Assembly (NCBI GenBank): GCA_964602475.1
Contig: CAZRRN010000006.1
Span: 1 to 64,000, forward strand
DNA length: 64,000 nucleotides
Origin: SZUA-448 sp964602475
GTDB taxonomy: Bacteria; Bacillota; Clostridia; Lachnospirales; Lachnospiraceae
Reading direction: 5' to 3'
Shown here piece by piece: positions 55,834-63,997 of the stretch (positions are counted from its first letter, which is position 1; every line of letters begins with the position of its first letter). A program made the position numbers and the translations under genes. Under the pieces are notes generated by a model. It was not told the DNA's origin. It ran no database searches and saw nothing but the letters and a program-made list of their open reading frames with translations.

Positions 55834-55919
55834 TGTCGAATGAAAATATTAAAAATATTTCCATCCCTGCTCTCCGTGGATACAGTTTGACAGACTTCGC
55901 AGATGAACTTGGTTATAAT
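55834..55919 (+). promoter_or_regulatory. Spo0A-type promoter of spoIIGA-sigE
   Basis: A perfect -35 TTGACA (55887-55892) and a perfect -10 TATAAT (55914-55919) are separated by 21 bp instead of the usual 17. A TGTCGAA 0A box lies at 55834-55840, and TTTGACA at 55886-55892 overlaps the -35. In Bacillus the spoIIG and spoIIE promoters have the same hallmark: SigA hexamers 21-22 bp apart that need Spo0A-P. The expected start (about 55926) lies only a few bases before GGAGG and the GTG at 55939. Confidence 0.75.
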
Positions 55920-55938
55920 AAAAAAAACGGAGGAAAAT

Positions 55939-56724
55939 GTGAAGCTTACAGTATATGCAGATTTTCTTTTTCTTGTGAACCTGCTGCTTGATTTTATGAT
56001 ACTTTCCATGGTATCTGTCTTGAACGGAATCAACGTTCGAACAAAACGAATCGTAATCGGTAGTGCCACAGGGGCAGCACTGACGTTGATTCCGCTATGG
56101 ATTTCAGTCGGTGGGGTTTTGCCGGGCATTACCTACAGATTTGTCAGCGCACTGCTGATTAACGGTTTTACCTTTTCATTTATACCATTGGGGACATGGC
56201 TTTGCAATACAGCGATATTTTATGCAGTCTCAGCCTGTATGGGAGGACTGTTGAATATGGTTGGAGACAAAAGTATTAATAAGCTTCCCTGGCTGTTAAC
56301 AATTACATTTGTTGTAACGCTCGTTACATACATTACTAGGTACATGAGAGGAAATTTTTTGAGAAACCGGTATTTATATCAAATTGAGGTTGTATATAAA
56401 AAGAAGAGTATAAAAGCCATAGCTTTACTTGACAGTGGAAATCATTTGTATGAACCGATTTCAGGAAAACCGGTTATATTGCTTTCGGATAAAGCTATCG
56501 AACAGTTGAATCCGGATTCTGACGGATTCCGTGTCGTACCGTACTCCTCTGTAGGAAAGAAGAACGGTCTTCTTAATGCATACCGAATAGATAGACTGAC
56601 CATATATGGAGAAAGAAAAATAATAAAAACAGATGATGTATATGTCGCTGCCGCAGAGCTTGTGGAGGACGGACACGGAAGATACAGAGCAGTCCTGCAT
56701 CCGGATCTGTTCCTTAGAAAATAA
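55939..56724 (+). CDS. spoIIGA: Sigma-E processing aspartic peptidase SpoIIGA
   Basis: Mother-cell membrane protease that removes the pro-sequence of SigE. Five hydrophobic segments (about residues 5-130) are followed by a soluble peptidase domain with the aspartic-protease motif LLDSGNHLYEPISGKPV, candidate catalytic Asp165. The GTG at 55939 (261 residues, GGAGG upstream) is chosen; the frame is also open from ATG 55903, but that codon sits between the promoter hexamers. The first residues (MKLTVYADFLFLVN) match the family N-terminus. sigE follows 29 bases downstream. Confidence 0.95.
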   Translation: MKLTVYADFLFLVNLLLDFMILSMVSVLNGINVRTKRIVIGSATGAALTLIPLWISVGGVLPGITYRFVSALLINGFTFSFIPLGTWLCNTAIFYAVSACMGGLLNMVGDKSINKLPWLLTITFVVTLVTYITRYMRGNFLRNRYLYQIEVVYKKKSIKAIALLDSGNHLYEPISGKPVILLSDKAIEQLNPDSDGFRVVPYSSVGKKNGLLNAYRIDRLTIYGERKIIKTDDVYVAAAELVEDGHGRYRAVLHPDLFLRK

Positions 56725-56753
56725 TAGAATTTATGCAGAAATGAGGGTAATAT

Positions 56754-57497
56754 ATGCTGATTAAAATATCGGTACCTAGTAAGTTTCAGATTAAGATTTT
56801 TGCAGGGCTCAAAGATTTTCTCTTCGGAGGAAGACGTGAAATCCATTATATCGGGGGTGCAGAAGTACTTCCGGCTCCATTGTCTACAGAAAGAGAAACG
56901 GAAGAAATCAGCCGGCTTGGAACCGAGAAGGAAGATGAAGCAAGATCGGTGCTTGTGGAGCATAACCTGAGACTTGTTGTTTACATAGCTAAAAAGTTTG
57001 ATAATACGGGTGTCGGAGTGGAAGATCTGATTTCAATCGGAACCATTGGCCTGATTAAATCAATTAATACATACAATCCGGGGAAAAATATAAAGCTTGC
57101 AACGTATGCATCAAGATGCATTGAAAATGAAATACTGATGTATCTAAGAAGAAATAATAAAATCAAAATGGAAGTTTCGATTGATGAGCCTTTGAATGTT
57201 GACTGGGATGGGAATGAGCTTCTCTTGTCGGATATACTCGGAACGGAAGAGGATACTATTTATAAAAGCTTAGAGGATGAAATGGAACGAAAGCTTCTTC
57301 GTAAAGCAATTAATAAATTAGATGAGCGAGATAGAAGGATAATTTTTATGCGATTCGGACTGAACAGCAGAAACGGCAGTGAACGGACACAAAAAGAGGT
57401 GGCGGATATGTTGGGGATTTCTCAGTCGTATATTTCACGGCTGGAAAAGAAAATCATTCGAAGATTGAAAAAGGAAATATTTCGGACGGAACCCTGA
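56754..57497 (+). CDS. sigE: Sporulation sigma factor SigE (pro-SigE)
   Basis: First mother-cell sigma factor (247 residues). The amphipathic N-terminal pro-sequence of about 27 residues, cut off by SpoIIGA, is present before the mature part. Region 2 has HNLRLVVYIAKKF and DLISIGTIGLIK; region 4 ends with a helix-turn-helix (QKEVADMLGISQSYISRLEK). Co-transcribed with spoIIGA from the Spo0A-type promoter. GAGGG precedes the ATG. Confidence 0.97.
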   Translation: MLIKISVPSKFQIKIFAGLKDFLFGGRREIHYIGGAEVLPAPLSTERETEEISRLGTEKEDEARSVLVEHNLRLVVYIAKKFDNTGVGVEDLISIGTIGLIKSINTYNPGKNIKLATYASRCIENEILMYLRRNNKIKMEVSIDEPLNVDWDGNELLLSDILGTEEDTIYKSLEDEMERKLLRKAINKLDERDRRIIFMRFGLNSRNGSERTQKEVADMLGISQSYISRLEKKIIRRLKKEIFRTEP

Positions 57498-57503
57498 TGC
57501 TGG

Positions 57504-57532
57504 TTGACAGTGAGATTAGAAATGAGTAAACT
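57504..57532 (+). promoter_or_regulatory. SigA promoter for the beta-CASP nuclease gene
   Basis: TTGACA and TAAACT are 17 bp apart, just after the sigE stop and 44 bp before the next ATG. It implies that the nuclease gene is expressed in growing cells and is not simply part of the sporulation operon. Confidence 0.55.
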
Positions 57533-57576
57533 AATCATAAGAAAGATATTATGTACAGCAGGGAGGAAACAAGCAT

Positions 57577-59175
57577 ATGAAGCTGACATTTATAGGTGCC
57601 GACCATGAAGTGACGGGAAGCTGTCATTATCTTGAAGCATGCGGAAAGAATATTTTGATCGACTGTGGAATGGAACAGGGAGAAGATGTCTATGAAAACC
57701 AGAGCCTTCCGATCACCGCGGCAGATATAGATTATGTCTTGATTACACATGCGCATATTGATCATTCCGGGCTGCTTCCGTGGCTGTACGCAAGAGGATT
57801 TCGAGGTACGATTCTTGCAACAACACCGACCTGCGAGCTTTGTGATATTATGCTTCGTGACAGTGCGCACATACAGATGAGTGAAGCAGAATGGGCAAAC
57901 AGAAAAGGGAAACGTTCCGGTAAAAAAGCGATAGAACCGCTTTATGAAATGAAGGATGCACTAGGTGTAATAAAGCTGTTTAAGGGCTATCCTTATAATA
58001 CTGAAATTGATCTCTGTGAGGGAATCCGGCTGCGTTTTGTGGATGTCGGACATTTGCTTGGTTCCTCCAGTATCGCACTGGATATCAACGAAGACGGAAT
58101 AAATAAAAAAATCGTTTTTTCCGGAGATATCGGGAACGAAGATCTGCCGCTGATTAAGGATCCGTCCTATATTGAGGAAGCGGATTATATTGTAATGGAA
58201 TCCACCTATGGCGACCGAAGTCGCGGAGAACGTAAAGATTATATCAGCGAGCTTGCCAGAATTACGCAGGAGACCTTAGACCGTGGAGGAAATCTTGTAA
58301 TTCCGGCATTCGCTGTTGGAAGAACGCAGGAAATGCTTTTTTATTTCCGAAAGATCAAACAGGATAATCTGGTGAAAGGGCACAGGGATTTTCAAGTATA
58401 TATGGACAGCCCACTTGCGATTGAAGCGACTACGATCTTCAGCAGAAATATGGAAGCCTGTTTTTCGGAAGAAGCAATGGCTTTGGTTCGCAGGGGAATT
58501 AATCCGATCTCATTTCCGGGACTAAGCTATGCAATTACCAGTGACGAATCGAAGCTGATTAATTTTGATGACACTCCGAAGGTTATTATTTCAGCATCCG
58601 GAATGTGCGAAGCAGGACGTATCCGACATCATCTGAAGCATAATCTTTGGAGAGAAAATAGTACGATACTTTTTGTCGGTTATCAGGCAAATCGAACCCT
58701 TGGCAGGTCACTGATAGAAGGAGTCAATGAAGTACGGCTGTTTGGCGAAACAATTGAAGTAAAAGCTCATATCGAGAAGCTGGAAGGCTTCAGCGGTCAT
58801 GCAGACAGAGAAGGACTGATCCGTTGGGTACAGGCTTTTGAGAATAAACCACAGAGAATCTTTGTGGTACATGGAGAGGATTCTGTATGTGAAGGATTTG
58901 CAGAGCTGCTTCACGAGAAATACGGACAGTGTACGACAGCTCCATATTCCGGTGCCAGCTGGGATCTTCTTGAGAATAGAATGATCAGCGAAGGAAACGC
59001 GGTACCTGCACAGAAGAGGATTGGAACAAAGATAGTCAGCGGAGTATTCGCAAGGCTGATTGCTGCAGGACAGCGACTGATGTCTGTGATTCAGCATAAT
59101 GAGGGCGGAGCGAATAAGGATTTAGGAAAATTTGCTGATCAGATAAATTCACTCTGCGACAAATGGGATCGCTAA
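57577..59175 (+). CDS. Beta-CASP metallo-beta-lactamase-fold RNA nuclease
   Basis: A 532-residue zinc hydrolase of the CPSF73/YSH1-like class, which in bacteria are RNA exo- or endonucleases. The metal site is THAHIDHSG (HxHxDH) near residue 65, with VDVGHLLGSSS, FSGDIGNEDLP and ESTYGDRSRGER downstream. The beta-CASP domain includes FAVGRTQEMLFYF and SASGMCEAGRIRHHL, and a late HGE follows. It sits between sigE and sigG, which are adjacent in Bacillus. It has its own promoter. Confidence 0.9.
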   Translation: MKLTFIGADHEVTGSCHYLEACGKNILIDCGMEQGEDVYENQSLPITAADIDYVLITHAHIDHSGLLPWLYARGFRGTILATTPTCELCDIMLRDSAHIQMSEAEWANRKGKRSGKKAIEPLYEMKDALGVIKLFKGYPYNTEIDLCEGIRLRFVDVGHLLGSSSIALDINEDGINKKIVFSGDIGNEDLPLIKDPSYIEEADYIVMESTYGDRSRGERKDYISELARITQETLDRGGNLVIPAFAVGRTQEMLFYFRKIKQDNLVKGHRDFQVYMDSPLAIEATTIFSRNMEACFSEEAMALVRRGINPISFPGLSYAITSDESKLINFDDTPKVIISASGMCEAGRIRHHLKHNLWRENSTILFVGYQANRTLGRSLIEGVNEVRLFGETIEVKAHIEKLEGFSGHADREGLIRWVQAFENKPQRIFVVHGEDSVCEGFAELLHEKYGQCTTAPYSGASWDLLENRMISEGNAVPAQKRIGTKIVSGVFARLIAAGQRLMSVIQHNEGGANKDLGKFADQINSLCDKWDR

Positions 59176-59277
59176 TACATTCTGAGTAAACTGGGATAAA
59201 TTGCTTCCCTTAAATTGAATAATTGAACCGTTTTCCGTAAATCATTACTTTTAGAAAGATTGATTTCGGAGGCGGGC

Positions 59278-60060
59278 ATGAGTGGATACAAAGTTGAAAT
59301 ATGCGGAGTGAATACATCAAAGCTTCCGCTGTTGAAACAGGAAGACAAGACAGAACTTTTTCGCCGTATCAATGAAGGCGATAAGGAAGCAAGAGAACTG
59401 TATATTAAGGGGAATCTGCGGCTTGTACTTAGTATTATACAAAGATTCTGTAACAGTAATGAGAATGTTGATGATCTGTTTCAGATTGGCTGTATTGGTT
59501 TGATGAAAGCAATTGATAATTTTGATCTTTCACAAGGAGTACGGTTTTCAACCTACGCGGTACCGATGATTATCGGAGAAATTCGCCGGTATCTTCGTGA
59601 TAATAATGCGATTCGGGTTGCCAGATCGCTTAAAGATACTGCATATAAGGCGATTTATGCAAAGGAAAATTTTCTGCGTGTCAATAACAGGGAACCCTCG
59701 CTTCAAGAGCTTGCGGCAGAGATTAACATTCCGCAGGAAGATATTGTGATGGCACTTGATGCGATTCAGACGCCGGTTTCGTTATACGATCCGGTATATT
59801 CAGAGGGCGGAGATTCTCTGTATATCATGGATCAGGTATCAGATAAAAAAAACAAGGAAGAAAACTGGGTGGAGGAGATTGCCTTACGTGAAGCAATGAG
59901 CAAGCTCTCCGACCGTGAAAACAGGGTAATACAGCTTCGCTTTTTTCAGGGAAAGACGCAGATGGAGGTGGCGGAGGAAATTCATATATCTCAGGCGCAG
60001 GTCAGCCGTCTGGAAAAGAATGCACTTAAATATATGCGTGTGCACCTTGATACCAGGTAG
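59278..60060 (+). CDS. sigG: Forespore sigma factor SigG
   Basis: Late forespore-specific sigma factor (260 residues). The N-terminus YKVEICGVNTSKLPLL is the SigG/SigF anti-sigma contact sequence. Region 2 follows (NLRLVLSIIQRF, DDLFQIGCIGLMKA), then region 3 (about 130-165), and region 4 with the helix-turn-helix MEVAEEIHISQAQVSRLEK. ATG 59278 has GGAGG correctly spaced; a TTG at 59260 that would add six residues overlaps that site. spoIVB in this window is a known SigG target in Bacillus. Confidence 0.97.
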   Translation: MSGYKVEICGVNTSKLPLLKQEDKTELFRRINEGDKEARELYIKGNLRLVLSIIQRFCNSNENVDDLFQIGCIGLMKAIDNFDLSQGVRFSTYAVPMIIGEIRRYLRDNNAIRVARSLKDTAYKAIYAKENFLRVNNREPSLQELAAEINIPQEDIVMALDAIQTPVSLYDPVYSEGGDSLYIMDQVSDKKNKEENWVEEIALREAMSKLSDRENRVIQLRFFQGKTQMEVAEEIHISQAQVSRLEKNALKYMRVHLDTR

Positions 60061-60083
60061 TGCATATATTTATAACAGAATAC

Positions 60084-60112
60084 TTGTTGAAAGAAATAAT
60101 TTGTGATATACT
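60084..60112 (+). promoter_or_regulatory. Extended -10 SigA promoter for the mnh cassette
   Basis: TTGTTG and TATACT are separated by 17 bp, with TG one base before the -10, 37 bp upstream of mnhE. Confidence 0.6.
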
Positions 60113-60148
60113 CTCGAACAAAGGCTTACTGGGATTGAGGAACGAAAG

Positions 60149-60607
60149 ATGCTGATTATATTTTTTTTATTTTGGATCATACTGAACGGAAAACTTACGA
60201 TTGAGATTGCAGTCTTCGGGATTGCAATCTCAATCGCCGTATATTTCTTCTCCTGCCGTTTTTTGAAATACAGTCTGAAAAAAGAACTAAAGCTGTATAA
60301 AAAAGCAGGAGGGATGCTTTTATATGTGGGACTTGTCCTGCTTGAGATACTGAAAGCCAACTTTAGTGTGTTTCGGATCCTGTACTGTGTTAAAAAAAAG
60401 CCGGAACCGGTACTGATACATTTTAAAACCGATTTGAAGACGGAGGCAGCAAGAGTTGCACTTGCCAATTCCATTACACTGACGCCGGGAACGATTACGG
60501 TATCTTTAGATGAGAACGAATACTGTGTACACTGTCTTGATAAATCCCTTGCTGAGGGAATTGAGAATTCGAGCTTTATTCGATATCTCAGAAAACTGGA
60601 GGCCTGA
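60149..60607 (+). CDS. mnhE: Na+/H+ antiporter subunit MnhE/MrpE
   Basis: Small membrane subunit of multisubunit cation/proton antiporters (152 residues). Two N-terminal spans and the family segment ANSITLTPGTITVSLDENEY near residue 105 identify it. F, G and a DUF4040 subunit follow within a few bases. In complete Mrp/Mnh complexes the large antiporter-like A and D subunits do the proton transfer; none is encoded here. Confidence 0.93.
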   Translation: MLIIFFLFWIILNGKLTIEIAVFGIAISIAVYFFSCRFLKYSLKKELKLYKKAGGMLLYVGLVLLEILKANFSVFRILYCVKKKPEPVLIHFKTDLKTEAARVALANSITLTPGTITVSLDENEYCVHCLDKSLAEGIENSSFIRYLRKLEA

Positions 60608-61003
60608 ATGATTACAATACTTACGGTACAGCAGGCATATGAAAATGTTTATATCGGAGCTTTGATTGTTCTTGCTGTTCTTATTCTTCTGACCTTTATC
60701 AGGGTATTGAAGGGTCCGAATGTGGCAGACAGGATTGTCGGAGTCAATACGATAGGAACATTGACCATTCTGATGATTTGTATTCTTTCACTCGCATTGA
60801 ATGAAGGCTATCTTCTGGATGTTGCATTACTATATGCAATGATAAGTTTCTTGGCAGTTGTTGTACTGACCAAAATATACATAGGTGTCTATCTTGAACG
60901 GACCGAACGAAGAAAAAAGCAAAAAGAAACAGAACAGATTTCGGATAATATAACACAGAAAGAACTCCAACAGGCGGAGGAAAAACAGACAGACAGAGGA
61001 TAA
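60608..61003 (+). CDS. mnhF: Cation antiporter subunit MnhF/MrpF
   Basis: A 131-residue membrane protein with three spans. The RVLKGPNVADRIVGVN segment between spans 1 and 2 is the family signature. A charged C-terminal tail of about 35 residues (Lys/Gln/Glu-rich) extends it beyond the usual length of about 90. It starts directly after the mnhE stop, so translation is coupled. Confidence 0.93.
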   Translation: MITILTVQQAYENVYIGALIVLAVLILLTFIRVLKGPNVADRIVGVNTIGTLTILMICILSLALNEGYLLDVALLYAMISFLAVVVLTKIYIGVYLERTERRKKQKETEQISDNITQKELQQAEEKQTDRG

Positions 61004-61007
61004 AGTA

Positions 61008-61346
61008 ATGAGTGAATGGATCGTTTTTAGTATTTCTGTATTTTTTATATCAGCGGGACTGATCGTTTCAATCAGTGCGGTTTTTGGTCTTTACCGATTT
61101 CGCTTTGCGCTGAACAGGATGCATGCGACCGCAATGAATGATACCCTTGGTTTGCTTCTTGTATTGATTGGTCTGATGATCCGGAGCGGTATCGGGTTTG
61201 TTACTTTCAAGATGCTTATGGTTGTTTTACTTATGTGGTTTACAAGTCCCGTGTCAAGCCATATGATTGCCAAAATGCAGGTAACGGTTGATGAGCACGA
61301 GCGACTGCTTGGAGAAACAAAAGAAGAACATTACGAGCTGCGATAA
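61008..61346 (+). CDS. mnhG: Cation antiporter subunit MnhG/MrpG
   Basis: A 112-residue membrane protein with three spans; FGLYRFRFALNRMHATAMND after span 1 is typical for MrpG (where R.hHATA is conserved). It follows mnhF by 4 bases. AAGGAGAAG just after its stop serves the next gene. Confidence 0.93.
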   Translation: MSEWIVFSISVFFISAGLIVSISAVFGLYRFRFALNRMHATAMNDTLGLLLVLIGLMIRSGIGFVTFKMLMVVLLMWFTSPVSSHMIAKMQVTVDEHERLLGETKEEHYELR

Positions 61347-61356
61347 GGAGAAGAGC

Positions 61357-61638
61357 ATGGAACTGTTTTCAATTATTTTACTTGGATTTCTGATTATCTG
61401 TGCGGCAACGGTTAGTCTGACTAAAAACCTGATGGCTTCTATAATTATTTTTATGTCGTACAGCCTGATTATGTCAGTTATCTGGATGATTCTGGAATCT
61501 CCGGATCTTGCAATTACAGAAGCTGCTGTCGGAGCAGGTGTGACCAGCCTGCTTTTTTTTGTAACGCTGAAAAAGATTCATGCACTAAAGTCAGAGGAAG
61601 AAAATAAGCTGGAAGAACAGAAAAAAGAGGACAATTAA
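61357..61638 (+). CDS. DUF4040 (MbhD/MrpB N-terminal-like) membrane subunit
   Basis: A 93-residue protein with three hydrophobic spans and the family segment ESPDLAITEAAVGAGVTS, which in MbhD- and MrpA-type proteins contributes to an ion path. I start it at ATG 61357 (AAGGAGAAG upstream); a longer frame from 61288 lies inside mnhG. It is the last gene of the cassette; a full complex would next encode MnhB, C and D. Confidence 0.85.
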   Translation: MELFSIILLGFLIICAATVSLTKNLMASIIIFMSYSLIMSVIWMILESPDLAITEAAVGAGVTSLLFFVTLKKIHALKSEEENKLEEQKKEDN

Positions 61639-61669
61639 TTATATTTTTATAAAATTAAGTTCCAGCATC

Positions 61670-61698
61670 TTGAAAGATGATGAACTTCATATTAGTAT
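61670..61698 (+). promoter_or_regulatory. SigA promoter for folD
   Basis: TTGAAA and TAGTAT are 17 bp apart, 37 bp before folD. The promoter occupies the region covered by an upstream in-frame extension of folD, which supports ATG 61736 as the true start. Confidence 0.55.
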
Positions 61699-61735
61699 AA
61701 GAGAAGCCAAAGATAACCAGATTGAAGGAGCAGAG

Positions 61736-62572
61736 ATGACGAAGCTGATTGACGGAAAAAAAATATCACTTGAAATTAAAGACGAACTGAGGAAGAAAGC
61801 AGCAACTATGAAAGAACAAGGGAAAGAAGCTGCACTTGCCGTCATTTTAGTCGGATCTGATCCGGCATCGGCGATTTATGTAAGCAATAAGAAAAAAGCC
61901 TGTGAGTACGTAGGAATACGGTCTCTTTCCTATGAACTTCCGGAAGAAACTTCGGAGAAGGAACTGCTGGAGCTTGTTGAAAAGCTGAACAGGGATGATT
62001 CGGTAAACGGAATTCTGGTACAGCTTCCGCTTCCGAAACAAATTGATGAGGATAAGGTTATTGCTGCAATTTCTCCGTTGAAGGATGTAGACGGATTTCA
62101 TCCGCAGAGTGTCGGGAATCTTTGCATCGGTCGAAAAGGGTTTGTTTCATGTACGCCTGCCGGCATTATCCAACTGCTGAAACGTTCCGGGATTGAAATT
62201 GAAGGTAAAGAATGTGTTATCGTAGGTAGAAGTAATATTGTCGGAAAACCGATGTCACTATTAATGCTTCGTGAAAATGCAACGGTAACTGTTTGTCATT
62301 CAAAAACTAAAAATCTGCCTGAGATTACAAAACGTGCGGATATTCTGATTGTTGCCATCGGAAAATCACAGTTCATTACTGGCGATTATGTGAAAGAAGG
62401 TGCTGTCGTAATTGATGTCGGAATGCACCGGAATGCACTCGGAAAGTTAAACGGGGATGTGAAATTTGATGAAGTCAGCGAAAAAGCTTCCGCGATTACG
62501 CCTGTTCCGGGTGGAGTAGGACCGATGACAATCGCCATGCTGATGAATAACTGTCTGGAGACAATACAGTAA
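61736..62572 (+). CDS. folD: Methylene-THF dehydrogenase / methenyl-THF cyclohydrolase FolD
   Basis: Bifunctional one-carbon enzyme giving 10-formyl-THF, the donor used by Fmt (278 residues). Motifs are SKKxxC-like YVSNKKKACEYVGI with the catalytic Lys, VQLPLPKQID and GFHPQSVGNL, plus the NADP site VGRSNIVGKPMSLLML and PVPGGVGPMTIAML. GAAGGAG precedes the ATG. Confidence 0.97.
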   Translation: MTKLIDGKKISLEIKDELRKKAATMKEQGKEAALAVILVGSDPASAIYVSNKKKACEYVGIRSLSYELPEETSEKELLELVEKLNRDDSVNGILVQLPLPKQIDEDKVIAAISPLKDVDGFHPQSVGNLCIGRKGFVSCTPAGIIQLLKRSGIEIEGKECVIVGRSNIVGKPMSLLMLRENATVTVCHSKTKNLPEITKRADILIVAIGKSQFITGDYVKEGAVVIDVGMHRNALGKLNGDVKFDEVSEKASAITPVPGGVGPMTIAMLMNNCLETIQ

Positions 62573-62615
62573 TTGTTAACAGTGCAATAAAGTATATAGA
62601 GAAACGGTGTAGAAT

Positions 62616-63950
62616 ATGAAAATATGCCTGATATCACTTGGATGTGATAAAAATCTGGTAGATAGTGAAATTATGCTGTCACTTCTTTGTGAGAAGGGAC
62701 ATCAGATTGTTGAGACCGAAGAAGAAGCTGAGGTTGTAATCATTAATACCTGTTGCTTTATACATGATGCGAAGGAAGAAAGCATTAATACAATTCTGGA
62801 AACGGCGGAATACAAGAAAAACGGAAATGTAAAAGCAATGATTGTTACAGGATGCCTTGCCCAGCGATACCATGATGAGATTCATCAGGAGATTCCGGAA
62901 GCAGATATTCTGGTCGGAACCAGTGCTTATGCAGATATTGTTGAAGCTGTAGATAGAATTGAATATAAAAAAGGATCGAAAGACCAGTTCCGGGATCTTG
63001 GATATTTACCTGACCTGCAGGTAAAACGAAAGCATTTTACCGGCAGCACATATGCTTATCTGAAGATTGCCGAAGGCTGTGACAAATGCTGTACCTACTG
63101 TATTATTCCAAAGATACGCGGAAATTACCGAAGCGTTCCGATGGAACGTATACTGACAGAGGCTAAACAACTGGCAGAAGAAGGTATCAGGGAACTGATT
63201 CTGGTTGCTCAGGAAACAACCATTTATGGATTGGATTTGTACGGAAAAAAGATGCTGCCGGAGTTGTTAAAAAAGCTATGTTGTATTGAAGGCATAGAAT
63301 GGATTCGATTGTTATACTGTTATCCGGAAGAGATAGAGAATGAGCTGATTCAGGTTATTGCAAAGGAAGACCGGATTGTTAAATATCTTGATATTCCGAT
63401 TCAGCATGCATCCGATTCCATATTAAAGAAAATGGGGCGAAAGACAACAAGAAAAGAAATCGAACAGCGGATTTCCGATATTCGTAATAGAATTCCCGGA
63501 GTGGTACTACGCACCAGTCTGATTACAGGATTCCCTGGTGAGACAGAGGGCGACTTTGAAGAGCTGCGGGATTTTGTAAGGAAGGTTCGCTTTGATCGTC
63601 TTGGGGTATTCACATATTCAAAAGAGGAAGGAACTCCTGCAGCAAGGATGCGTCAACAGATTCCGCAGAAGGTTAAAAAAGAAAGACGAGACGCTCTGAT
63701 GAGATTACAGCAGGAGATTGCTTTTGAAGAAGCCGGGAAGAAAATCGGAACAACGCTTCGTGTTCAAATAGAAGGCTGGCTACCCGAGGAAGAGATCTAT
63801 GTTGGGCGCAGCTATATGGATGCTCCTAATGTTGACGGTTATGTTTTTGTAAAAGCAGCTTCAGGAAGACTAAGCGGTGAGTTTGTTGAAACGGTGATTA
63901 CAGAGGCAAGAGGTTACGATCTTTACGGACAAATTATAAATGAAATTTAG
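62616..63950 (+). CDS. rimO: Ribosomal protein S12 methylthiotransferase RimO
   Basis: Radical-SAM methylthiotransferase acting on Asp of ribosomal protein S12 (444 residues). The N-terminal UPF0004 domain has SLGCDKNLVDSEIM with the first cluster Cys. The radical-SAM motif CDKCCTYCIIPKIRG (CxxxCxxC) lies near residue 155, and a TRAM domain follows at the C-terminus. The SLGCDKN start separates RimO from MiaB. In related genomes pgsA usually follows. Confidence 0.96.
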   Translation: MKICLISLGCDKNLVDSEIMLSLLCEKGHQIVETEEEAEVVIINTCCFIHDAKEESINTILETAEYKKNGNVKAMIVTGCLAQRYHDEIHQEIPEADILVGTSAYADIVEAVDRIEYKKGSKDQFRDLGYLPDLQVKRKHFTGSTYAYLKIAEGCDKCCTYCIIPKIRGNYRSVPMERILTEAKQLAEEGIRELILVAQETTIYGLDLYGKKMLPELLKKLCCIEGIEWIRLLYCYPEEIENELIQVIAKEDRIVKYLDIPIQHASDSILKKMGRKTTRKEIEQRISDIRNRIPGVVLRTSLITGFPGETEGDFEELRDFVRKVRFDRLGVFTYSKEEGTPAARMRQQIPQKVKKERRDALMRLQQEIAFEEAGKKIGTTLRVQIEGWLPEEEIYVGRSYMDAPNVDGYVFVKAASGRLSGEFVETVITEARGYDLYGQIINEI

Positions 63951-63997
63951 TTTTTGAAACATAATGTGTTAGATAATTGCACAGGATTGGAGATAAG

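Noticed and set aside
56442..56963. 173-residue open frame on the minus strand
   Set aside because: It spans the end of spoIIGA and the start of sigE, both clearly real genes on the plus strand.
61670..61735. 22-residue N-terminal extension of folD
   Set aside because: It coincides with the folD promoter and has no ribosome site; ATG 61736 has one and gives the normal FolD N-terminus.
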